From: an uncultured Pelagibacteraceae bacterium
Lineage (GTDB): Bacteria; Pseudomonadota; Alphaproteobacteria; Pelagibacterales; Pelagibacteraceae
NCBI GenBank assembly: GCA_902623975.1
Contig: CACNVR010000002.1
Coordinates: 1 to 64,000, forward strand
Direction: 5' to 3'
DNA length: 64,000 nt
The notes beneath the pieces are model-generated. The model worked only from the letters and a program-made list of their open reading frames with translations. It made no database searches and had not been told where the DNA came from. The position numbers were made by a program, and so were the translations under genes. Shown one piece after another: positions 55,738 through 64,000 of the stretch. Each line of letters starts with the position of its first letter. Position 1 is the first letter of the stretch.

Positions 55738-56039
55738 AGAAATTTTCGATAATTTTTTTAATATTTTTTTTAATTTTGTTCACAGCGATTATTAAAAATT
55801 CAACTAAAAGAATAGATGATGAAATCTTTGGACTTAAGGAAAATATCAGAATTTTAAAGAAAGATTTTGAAAATATTAAATTAGAGCATGATTATCTAAG
55901 TTCTTCTGAAAGATTATTAAAATTTCAAGACCTTTATTTTGAAGATTTACTGATTAAAAAAAGTATTGATGAAATGAATTTACTTAATCAAAAATCAAAT
56001 TTTTTTGAGATAAAAGCATTTAAATTTACAAATGAATAA
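55734..56039 (+). CDS. ftsL: FtsL-like small bitopic division protein
   Basis: Single N-terminal TM plus coiled coil, 101 aa; between rsmH and ftsI in dcw cluster. Confidence 0.75.
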   Translation: MKKFSIIFLIFFLILFTAIIKNSTKRIDDEIFGLKENIRILKKDFENIKLEHDYLSSSERLLKFQDLYFEDLLIKKSIDEMNLLNQKSNFFEIKAFKFTNE

Positions 56040-57726
56040 TAAAAAAGATTTAAGAATTAAAATTGAAAATCATGATGAAGAATTTTTGTTTCAAAAAAAT
56101 CTATCGAAATTAAACATAAGTTTTAATCGTATCTCATTTATCTTTTTTATTTTTTTTATAATTTGCCTGATATATTCAATTCATCTGACACACCTTGGTT
56201 CACGGAAAGTAAAATTTGAAATTAATGATTATAATAAATATTATTCGAATAAACTTTATAGAGCAGATATTATCGATCGAAATGGTAATTATTTAGTTAA
56301 AACAGTTAGTTCAATAGATATTGGAATAAGTACAAAAAAAATAATTGATAAAAAAAAATTATTACTAAATCTTAAGTATATTTTCCCAAACAAAGATTAT
56401 AAATCAATTCAAGAAAAAATTGATGCAAAAAAATTTTTTTGGTTTGAAAAAAAAATATCTGATGAAAATTATGAAAAAATTATGAAATTGGGTGATAAAT
56501 CAATCCAACCACAAGAAAGGTTAGTAAGAATTTATCCTTCAAAAAATTTATTCAGTCATATAATTGGTCAAATAGATGATAACAATAATGGTATTTCGGG
56601 TTTAGAAAAGTCGCTGGATGAAGATTTAAAAAAAAGTAAGGAACCAATAAAACTTTCTGTTGATAGGGATATTCAATTTTTGATCAGAAATGAACTTATA
56701 AAGTTTAATAATATTTTTGATACAAAAGGAAGTGCAGCAATACTTATGAATGTTGATAATGGAGAAATTTTGTCTCTTATATCGTTACCTGATTTTGATC
56801 CCAACAAACGAAAAAAAATTTCAGATTTAGACTACATAAATAGAGCTACAAAAGGTATTTATGAGTTTGGGTCTGTATTTAAAACCTTCACACTAGCAGG
56901 TGCTTTTGATAAAAAAATAATTCAACCTGAAACAAAATTTTTAGATTTACCGAAAACTTTAAAATGTGCAGGATTTAATATAAAAGAATATGATAAAGAT
57001 ATTCCTGAAGACTTAACAGCGGAACAAATTTTGATTAGGTCCGGAAATATTGGCTCAGTAAGAATTGCTCAAAAATTAGGAGAGAAAAAATTTAAATCCT
57101 TTCTTTCAAAAATAGGGCTCCTTGATAGAATTGATTTTGATATTGAAGAAGTGGGTACGCCAATGAAGTTTAATTGGGGAAAATGCCCACTAGCTACAGC
57201 ATCATTTGGCCATGGCATAACAACAACACTACTTCAATTAGCTAAGGCCTATTCAATAATTGTTAATGGAGGTTTTGACATTAAACCCAGTCTAATAGAA
57301 AATAATAATAAAGAAAAAAAAAAAAGAATTTTAGATAAAAAAGTTTCAAATAAAATATTACCAATTTTAAGAAAAGTAGTAACTACAAAAGAGGGTACTG
57401 CATCATTAGCAAATATAAAGGGCTACGAGGTAGGAGGAAAAACGGGTACTGCTGAAAAAATTACTGTTAGCGGCGGTTACTCTAAAAAAAAAATAAATTC
57501 TTTTGTTTCAATTTTTCCTTCCTCTAAACCGAAATATGTTTTGGCTTTAATGTTAGATGAACCAAAAACAAATAAAAATTATATTTACCATTATAGAGAT
57601 GGATCAAACATTAAATATAAGGGCACGCCATTCAATACTGCTGGATGGACTACAGTTGAGGTTGCTGGTCAAATTATAGAAAAAATTGGGCCTATTTTAG
57701 CCACAAAATATAGTGAGATTAATTGA
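56032..57726 (+). CDS. ftsI: Peptidoglycan transpeptidase FtsI/PBP3
   Basis: YRADIIDRNGNYLVKTV; YEFGSVFKTFTLAGAFD (SxxK); RSGNIGSVRIAQ (SxN); GGKTGTAEK (KTG). Confidence 0.97.
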   Translation: MNNKKDLRIKIENHDEEFLFQKNLSKLNISFNRISFIFFIFFIICLIYSIHLTHLGSRKVKFEINDYNKYYSNKLYRADIIDRNGNYLVKTVSSIDIGISTKKIIDKKKLLLNLKYIFPNKDYKSIQEKIDAKKFFWFEKKISDENYEKIMKLGDKSIQPQERLVRIYPSKNLFSHIIGQIDDNNNGISGLEKSLDEDLKKSKEPIKLSVDRDIQFLIRNELIKFNNIFDTKGSAAILMNVDNGEILSLISLPDFDPNKRKKISDLDYINRATKGIYEFGSVFKTFTLAGAFDKKIIQPETKFLDLPKTLKCAGFNIKEYDKDIPEDLTAEQILIRSGNIGSVRIAQKLGEKKFKSFLSKIGLLDRIDFDIEEVGTPMKFNWGKCPLATASFGHGITTTLLQLAKAYSIIVNGGFDIKPSLIENNNKEKKKRILDKKVSNKILPILRKVVTTKEGTASLANIKGYEVGGKTGTAEKITVSGGYSKKKINSFVSIFPSSKPKYVLALMLDEPKTNKNYIYHYRDGSNIKYKGTPFNTAGWTTVEVAGQIIEKIGPILATKYSEIN

Positions 57727-60572
57727 AGATGTTATTAAAAGATTATTTTCCAAACATTGATAGAAAAATAAGTAATATTTTTTTTTCAGGAATTTCTTTT
57801 AACAGCTCTAAAGTAAAAAAAAATGACATCTTTTTTGCGATTAAAGGTAATAAAACTGATGGAAATAAATTCATACCCTTTGTAATTAAAAGAGGGTGTA
57901 AAATAATAGTATCTGAGAGAAAATCTAAAAAATTTCAAGATAAAATTCATTTTATTTATACTAAAAATATTAGAAAATTGTTGGCCGAAGTAGCATTTAA
58001 AATTTTCAAAAAAAGACCGAGAAATCTTGTTGCTATTACAGGGACTAACGGAAAATCATCTATTGCGAATTTCTATTATCAAATATTAGATTTAAATAAA
58101 AAGAGTGTAGCTTCTATTGGAACTCTTGGGGTTAAATCAAAAAAATTAAAAATGAATTTGTCTAATACAACAGTAGATCCAATACAATTAGGTAAAATAT
58201 TGAGAAAACTTAAAGATTTTAAAATAGAAAACGTAGTCTTGGAAGCATCAAGTCACGGTCTGAAACAAAACAGATTGGATGGTTTAAAATTTAATTCATC
58301 AATATTTACCAATTTATCTCAGGATCATTTAGATTATCATAAAAATCTAAATGCTTATTTGAGAGCGAAACTTTACTTGTTTGAAAATTTGGTAAAAAAA
58401 AGAGGTAATGTCATAACAGATGAAAAAATACCAGAGTTTGAAAAGATTAAAAAAATTACAATTGAAAAAAACTTAATACTTAACACTCTTTCTGATAAGA
58501 AAAATAAATTTGAAATCATATCTCATAATTTTAAAGGAAATTCTCAACAACTGAAAATCAAATTCAATAATTCAATAAAAAATATTGAACTAAATTTAAT
58601 AGGAAAAATACAAATTAAGAATGTATTAATGGCAATTATTGCTGCAAAAAAAAGTGATGTTAGTATTGATAACATTTTAAAAGTTATTCCAAAACTCAAA
58701 CCTGTTGAGGGTAGATTTGAAATTATTGGTAAAATTAAAAATAAGTCAAAAGTTGTACTTGATTATGCACACACACCAGAGGCCCTAAAAACGTGCATTG
58801 TAAATTTAAGAGAACAATTTCCTAATAAGAAAATTAATATTTTATTTGGATGTGGTGGTAATAGAGATCGAGATAAAAGATCAAAAATGGGTTACATTGC
58901 TCATAAATATTCAGATGATATTTATTTAACAAATGATAATCCAAGAAATGAAAATCCCTCTAAAATAAGAAAAGATATTAAGAGAGGAATAAAAAGAGAC
59001 AATATAATAGAAATTTCCAATAGGGCCAAAGCGATAAGGAAAGCAATCAAAAATTTATGTACCGGTGAAATTTTATTAGTAGCTGGTAAAGGTCATGAAA
59101 ATACTCAAGAAATTGGAAAAAAAAAAATTTTTTTTTCAGATAAAAAAATTATTTTGGATGCAATTAAAGTTAAAAACTTTGATTTATCAAATAACTTAAA
59201 ATTAGATATTCTCAAAGAGTTGTCTAGATATAGGAAAATTCCCTCTTCAACATACTTTAACAGTGCAAGAATAAATTCTAAAGAAGTAAAAAAAAATGAT
59301 ATTTTTTTTGCTATAAAAGGTAAAAAAAATGATGGAAATAAATTTGTAAAACAATCACTTAAAAAAGGTGCATCGATAGCAATCGTTAATAGAATTCAAG
59401 GCAATCTTGATATTGAGCGTCAAATAAAGGTTAAAAATACTCTTAAATTTTTAACAGATATTTCGAGGGTTTTTCGAAATAATATTAGTACAAAAATAAT
59501 TGCTATAACTGGAAGTTGTGGAAAAACAACTCTTAAAGAATTATTAAGTAGTTCATTAAAAAAGGTTTCTAAAGTCGGTATGTCACCAAAATCTTATAAT
59601 AATAAATTTGGTGTGCCTCTTAGTCTTTTAAATTTAAATCAAAATGATAATTATGGAGTTTTGGAGATTGGCATGGATAAAAAAGGAGAAATTGATTATT
59701 TATCGAGTATTATTAAGCCAGATATTAGTGTAATTACCAACATAAATTATGCTCATGCAAAAAATTTTAAAAATATTAAACATATCGCTTTAGCAAAGTC
59801 CGAAATTATAAATAATACTAATCCTGATGGTTTTGTTGTGTTAAACGCTGATGATAAATTCTATAAATTTCATGAAAAAATAGCTCTAGATAGGAACTTA
59901 AATGTAACTTCTTTTGGTATTAAAAATAGAAATGCAGATATAAAATTTCTCAGTATTAAAAAAAGAGGAAAAAATTTCAAGATTAATCTTAAAGTTAGAA
60001 GTTTAAAAGTATATTTTTTTATTTCAAATGATTTCACAAGTCACATCTATAATATTCTAGCAACGATAGCCGTAATGAATATCCATATAAATGTGTCTCA
60101 ATTAAATAAAAATAATTTTTTAAATTTTCAAGCCCCACAAGGTAGGGGGGATTTTTTAAAAATAAAAATGAATAAAAAAATTATTAATCTAATAGATGAA
60201 AGTTATAATTCTAATCCTCTATCATTAAAAACAGCAATACTTAATTATGAAAAGATTGAAACGAAAAAATCAAAAAAATATCTTTTACTAGGAGATATGT
60301 TGGAACTTGGAAGTCATTCAAAAAAATTACATGAGGCTATTGCACCCATAATAAATAAGGCTAAAGTTGACAAAATCTATGTAAAAGGAAACAGGGCAAG
60401 ACTTATATTTAATAAATTATCAAAATCGAAGAAAGGTAGAGTTTTATTTAATAATAATCAAATAATCGAAATGATTAAAAATGATTTAAATAATGATGAT
60501 TATTTAATGATAAAAGCCTCAAATGCGACAGGTTTTAATAAGATAGTTAGAGATATAAAAGGTTTTAATTAA
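57723..60572 (+). CDS. Fused MurE-MurF: MurE approx. 57723-59150, MurF approx. 59200-60572
   Basis: 949 aa, two Mur ligase modules: AITGTNGKSSIANFYYQIL ... TNDNPRNENPSKI (DNPR meso-DAP motif); then AITGSCGKTTLKELLSSSL ... INLIDESYNSNPLSLKTAI. No internal stop in provided ORF. Confidence 0.95.
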   Translation: MKMLLKDYFPNIDRKISNIFFSGISFNSSKVKKNDIFFAIKGNKTDGNKFIPFVIKRGCKIIVSERKSKKFQDKIHFIYTKNIRKLLAEVAFKIFKKRPRNLVAITGTNGKSSIANFYYQILDLNKKSVASIGTLGVKSKKLKMNLSNTTVDPIQLGKILRKLKDFKIENVVLEASSHGLKQNRLDGLKFNSSIFTNLSQDHLDYHKNLNAYLRAKLYLFENLVKKRGNVITDEKIPEFEKIKKITIEKNLILNTLSDKKNKFEIISHNFKGNSQQLKIKFNNSIKNIELNLIGKIQIKNVLMAIIAAKKSDVSIDNILKVIPKLKPVEGRFEIIGKIKNKSKVVLDYAHTPEALKTCIVNLREQFPNKKINILFGCGGNRDRDKRSKMGYIAHKYSDDIYLTNDNPRNENPSKIRKDIKRGIKRDNIIEISNRAKAIRKAIKNLCTGEILLVAGKGHENTQEIGKKKIFFSDKKIILDAIKVKNFDLSNNLKLDILKELSRYRKIPSSTYFNSARINSKEVKKNDIFFAIKGKKNDGNKFVKQSLKKGASIAIVNRIQGNLDIERQIKVKNTLKFLTDISRVFRNNISTKIIAITGSCGKTTLKELLSSSLKKVSKVGMSPKSYNNKFGVPLSLLNLNQNDNYGVLEIGMDKKGEIDYLSSIIKPDISVITNINYAHAKNFKNIKHIALAKSEIINNTNPDGFVVLNADDKFYKFHEKIALDRNLNVTSFGIKNRNADIKFLSIKKRGKNFKINLKVRSLKVYFFISNDFTSHIYNILATIAVMNIHINVSQLNKNNFLNFQAPQGRGDFLKIKMNKKIINLIDESYNSNPLSLKTAILNYEKIETKKSKKYLLLGDMLELGSHSKKLHEAIAPIINKAKVDKIYVKGNRARLIFNKLSKSKKGRVLFNNNQIIEMIKNDLNNDDYLMIKASNATGFNKIVRDIKGFN

Positions 60573-61657
60573 TGTTATATCAATTTTTATTAAATTTCGT
60601 AGATACTTATGGGTTTTTAAACGTTTTTAAATATCTAACATTTAGAACCGGCTTATCGGTTTTTACATCCTTAGTATTAGTCCTTATAATTGGTGGCCCA
60701 TTTATAAAATTTTTTTCAAATCAAAAAATATTTAATCCAATACGTAATGATGGACCAGAGGATCATATTGTAAAAAAAATAGGCACCCCAACAATGGGTG
60801 GTCTTATAATTTTATTAGGATTGTTAGTATCAGTGTTATGTTGGGGAGATCTATCAAATATCAATATACTATTTTGTATATATATTGCTATTTCTTTTGG
60901 ATTACTTGGGGCTTATGACGATTATAAAAAAATTAAGTTTAGCAATTCCTCAGGAATTACCTCAAAATTAAAAATATTTTTACAATTTATTTTAGCAATT
61001 GTAGGAGTTAGTTTTTATGTTTATTTTGTAGATTACCAAGATATTACTAATTTATATTTTCCATTTTTTAAAAATTTAATTATTAATCTTGGGTGGTTTT
61101 TTATACCTTTTTCAGTTTTTGTTATAATTGGTTCATCTAATGCAGTAAATCTTACTGATGGTTTAGATGGATTAGCAACAGTTCCAGTAATATTAGTTGC
61201 AGCTTGTTTTGCCTTCATAAGTTATGTTACTGGAAATATAGTTTTTTCTGATTATCTCCAAATACCTTATATTGAGGGAACAGGAGAAATTGCAATTTTT
61301 TGTGGTGCAATAATAGGTTCTTGTTTAGGATTTTTGTGGTTTAACGCTCCACCGGCTAAAATTTTTATGGGTGATACTGGCTCGTTATCACTAGGTGGAT
61401 CATTGGGTGCGGTAGGGATAATCACTAAACATGAAATTGTATTAGCTATAACGGGTGGACTTTTTGTTCTTGAGGCTGTCTCAGTTATGGTTCAGGTCAT
61501 TTCTTTTAAACTTACAGGAAAAAGAATTTTTAAAATGGCACCGATACATCATCATTTTGAGAAGAAAGGCTGGCCAGAGTCAACTGTTGTAATAAGGTTT
61601 TGGATTATTTCAATAATTTTAGCTATGATTGGCTTAGCTACCCTCAAATTAAGGTAA
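60572..61657 (+). CDS. mraY: Phospho-N-acetylmuramoyl-pentapeptide transferase
   Basis: GTPTMGGLIILLG; SSNAVNLTDGLDGLA; FMGDTGSLSLGG; APIHHHFEKKGWPESTVVIRFW. Confidence 0.98.
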   Translation: MLYQFLLNFVDTYGFLNVFKYLTFRTGLSVFTSLVLVLIIGGPFIKFFSNQKIFNPIRNDGPEDHIVKKIGTPTMGGLIILLGLLVSVLCWGDLSNINILFCIYIAISFGLLGAYDDYKKIKFSNSSGITSKLKIFLQFILAIVGVSFYVYFVDYQDITNLYFPFFKNLIINLGWFFIPFSVFVIIGSSNAVNLTDGLDGLATVPVILVAACFAFISYVTGNIVFSDYLQIPYIEGTGEIAIFCGAIIGSCLGFLWFNAPPAKIFMGDTGSLSLGGSLGAVGIITKHEIVLAITGGLFVLEAVSVMVQVISFKLTGKRIFKMAPIHHHFEKKGWPESTVVIRFWIISIILAMIGLATLKLR

Positions 61658-62955
61658 TGAAAAATATTTCAAATATTTTTTTTGATAAAAAAATTTTGAT
61701 ATACGGCCTTGGCAAAAGTGGGGTTGCTGCTTTTAAATTTTTAAAAAAATATAACAATGTTTTTTTATATGATGATTTTTATTCCAATATTAAAGTTTCA
61801 AAATTTAAAAAGTATCTTGTAAATCACAAGCAAATCTCTGACAAAGATTTTGATAAAATAATCTTAAGTCCGGGTATAGACATAAATAAATGTAAATTAT
61901 CTAAATTTTTAAAAAAGAATTATAATAAGATCCACTCTGATTTAGACGTTTTTTATGCCTTTTATAAAAATGATTGCATTACAATTACAGGCACAAATGG
62001 AAAATCTACTACATGTCAATTGATGTATGAAGTTTTATTAAATCAAAAATTTGATGTTAGATTGGTCGGCAATATTGGTAATCCCATTTTAAATTTAAAA
62101 AGAATTAAGAAGAAAACAATTTTTGTAATTGAGGCTTCATCTTATCAATTAGAATATAGCAAGTATTTTAGGTCGAAGTATTCAGTTATATTAAATTTAG
62201 CACCTGATCATCTTGAAAGACATAAAACTTTAAACAATTATATTAACGCGAAATTTGAATTATTAAAAAATCAAATTAAAGGTGATTTGGCTTTTATAAA
62301 CAAGAATGACTATTTTATTTCAAAAAAAATTAAAAGAAATAAATATAAAAGTAAATTAATTAAGGTAGATACAAAAAAGATAAGCAGATTTATAAAACAA
62401 AAATATAATAATTATTTTTTTACCAGAACAAATAAAGAAAATTTATCTTTTGTCTTAGCTATATCAAAAAAAATAAATCTTAAAAAAGACTTATTAAATG
62501 AAACTATAAAAAATTTTAAAGGACTTAAGTATCGTCAACAAGTAGTTTTTCAAAAAAAAAATATCACAATAATTAACGATTCTAAGTCTACTAGTTTTTC
62601 GTCATCAATAGATCTTCTAAAATCTGGTGGTAATATTTATTGGATATTAGGTGGAGTTAATAAAAAAGGAGATAAATTTAAAATATCAAAAAAAGATTGT
62701 AAAAATGTCAAAGCTTTCATTTTTGGGAAAAATAAAAAATTTTTCATAAAAAAACTTAAAGGTAAAATTGAATATAAGTGTTTTTTAAATCTCAAAGATA
62801 CTATTAAAAAAATTTCAGATATGAGCAAAAAACAAAAAGTTGATAATAAGATTATCTTATTTAGTCCCAGTGCAGCATCATTCGACAGCTTTTTAAACTT
62901 TGAGGATAGAGGGCAATATTTCAACAAAATTATTAAAAAGCACAAATGGATATAA
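61657..62955 (+). CDS. murD: UDP-N-acetylmuramoylalanine--D-glutamate ligase; likely start ATG 61657
   Basis: ILIYGLGKSGVAAFKFL; ITITGTNGKSTTCQLMYEVL; NLAPDHLERHKTLNNYINAK. Confidence 0.96.
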   Translation: MKNISNIFFDKKILIYGLGKSGVAAFKFLKKYNNVFLYDDFYSNIKVSKFKKYLVNHKQISDKDFDKIILSPGIDINKCKLSKFLKKNYNKIHSDLDVFYAFYKNDCITITGTNGKSTTCQLMYEVLLNQKFDVRLVGNIGNPILNLKRIKKKTIFVIEASSYQLEYSKYFRSKYSVILNLAPDHLERHKTLNNYINAKFELLKNQIKGDLAFINKNDYFISKKIKRNKYKSKLIKVDTKKISRFIKQKYNNYFFTRTNKENLSFVLAISKKINLKKDLLNETIKNFKGLKYRQQVVFQKKNITIINDSKSTSFSSSIDLLKSGGNIYWILGGVNKKGDKFKISKKDCKNVKAFIFGKNKKFFIKKLKGKIEYKCFLNLKDTIKKISDMSKKQKVDNKIILFSPSAASFDSFLNFEDRGQYFNKIIKKHKWI

Positions 62956-64000
62956 AAAATTTTATATTTAGAAAATATTATGAATGGTGGAAAAATTTAG
63001 ATAAATTTATTTTTTCTGTCATTATTTTATTGTTTTTAACAGGATTATTTTTTTCACTAGTATCAACATCATTAATAGCATCAGACAAATTAGATACTAA
63101 TGATTATTCATTTTTTTTTAAACATCTTGTTTTCATCATTTTAGGTCTGATAATTATTTTTTTATTTTCATCTTTAGATCAGGAGCAACTTTATAAATTT
63201 TCTGTTATGATTTTTTTAATTTCAACAGTTTTATTGGTTTTAGTACCAATTATAGGAGTTGAGGTGAAAGGATCTAAAAGATGGATTGATTTTTACTTAT
63301 TACCAAGATTTCAACCAATAGAACTTGTTAAACCTTTTTTAATTATATTTGTAAGTCTAACTTTAACTTATAAAAGATATCACAACATATATTTAAAGTA
63401 TTTATTTTCATTTTTAATTACACTTTTTATAGCTTTGTTATTAGCAATGCAGCCAGATATAGGTCAGACTATTTTAATTTTTTCAAGTTGGTTAATATTA
63501 ATTTTTACCTCAGGAATAAACATTTTACCTTTAATAATATTATTTTTTACTTTAGTGTCTGTAATTTTATACTTAATTTTTTTTGTTAATAAATTTGAAT
63601 ATATTAAAGATAGACTTTTTTCCTTTTTTGATAGTGATACTGGAACTCATAATTTTCAATCTGATAAAGCAATTGAGTCAATTATTAGCGGTGGTTTTTT
63701 TGGAAAGGGTATAGGAGAAGGAACTCTAAAAAATAGAGTTCCAGAAGCTCATACAGATTATATTATTTCAGTTATTTCTGAGGAATTTGGTATTATTGCC
63801 ATAATTTTAATTTTATCGTTATTTTTAATATTTATCTATTCAGTTTTTAAAAAGGTCTATTTAGAAGATAATGAAAAAACAAAATTAGTATTAGTAGGAT
63901 GTTCAAGTTTGATTTTGATGCAAACAATTATACACACTGGTGTAAATATAAGACTTTTTCCTACAACTGGTATGACACTACCTTTTATAAGTTACGGAGG
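62946..64000 (+). CDS. ftsW: Lipid II polymerase FtsW (truncated by right window edge)
   Basis: SEDS family: GVEVKGSKRWIDFYLLPRFQPIELVKP; GGGFFGKGIGEGTLKNRVPEAHTDYIISVISEEFG-like segment; TTGMTLPFISYGG; start overlaps murD stop. Confidence 0.95.
   Translation, partial: MDIKNFIFRKYYEWWKNLDKFIFSVIILLFLTGLFFSLVSTSLIASDKLDTNDYSFFFKHLVFIILGLIIIFLFSSLDQEQLYKFSVMIFLISTVLLVLVPIIGVEVKGSKRWIDFYLLPRFQPIELVKPFLIIFVSLTLTYKRYHNIYLKYLFSFLITLFIALLLAMQPDIGQTILIFSSWLILIFTSGINILPLIILFFTLVSVILYLIFFVNKFEYIKDRLFSFFDSDTGTHNFQSDKAIESIISGGFFGKGIGEGTLKNRVPEAHTDYIISVISEEFGIIAIILILSLFLIFIYSVFKKVYLEDNEKTKLVLVGCSSLILMQTIIHTGVNIRLFPTTGMTLPFISYG

Overview
AT-rich, gene-dense bacterial chromosome segment. The gene content looks like a streamlined alphaproteobacterium, most likely SAR11/Pelagibacterales (inferred from proteins, gene order and base composition; no search was run). 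No mobile element, prophage, CRISPR array, toxin-antitoxin or defence island was seen. Contents in order: crtB (partial)-crtI; ATP synthase F0 genes; a short SMC; DsbA-like protein, DciA-like protein, mutY; a CcrM-type GANTC methyltransferase; rnhB, a family 4/5-type UDG, ispE; tRNA-Gln and CCA-adding enzyme; petABC; prs/pth/rplY; a MarR-OmpR-EnvZ-type cluster; uvrC/uvrB; trxB; carAB; dnaG-rpoD; tRNA-Val and tRNA-Met; mlaC/mlaA; rnpB; and a dcw cluster running off the right edge (mraZ-ftsZ-rsmH-ftsL-ftsI-murE/murF fusion-mraY-murD-ftsW). The best second-look items are: (1) a tRNA-Val(GAC) with a non-canonical T-loop and D-loop that look mutually compensated; (2) ftsZ placed directly behind mraZ, with a 10-bp-periodic MraZ-type operator and a GANTC site overlapping the -35; (3) a ccrM promoter with two GANTC sites; (4) an SMC without a recognisable hinge; (5) a tRNA-Gln ending 3 nt before the start codon of the tRNA CCA-adding enzyme; (6) a MurE-MurF fusion with an internal nucleotide-level repeat; (7) crtIB closely following the ATP synthase genes on the same strand.
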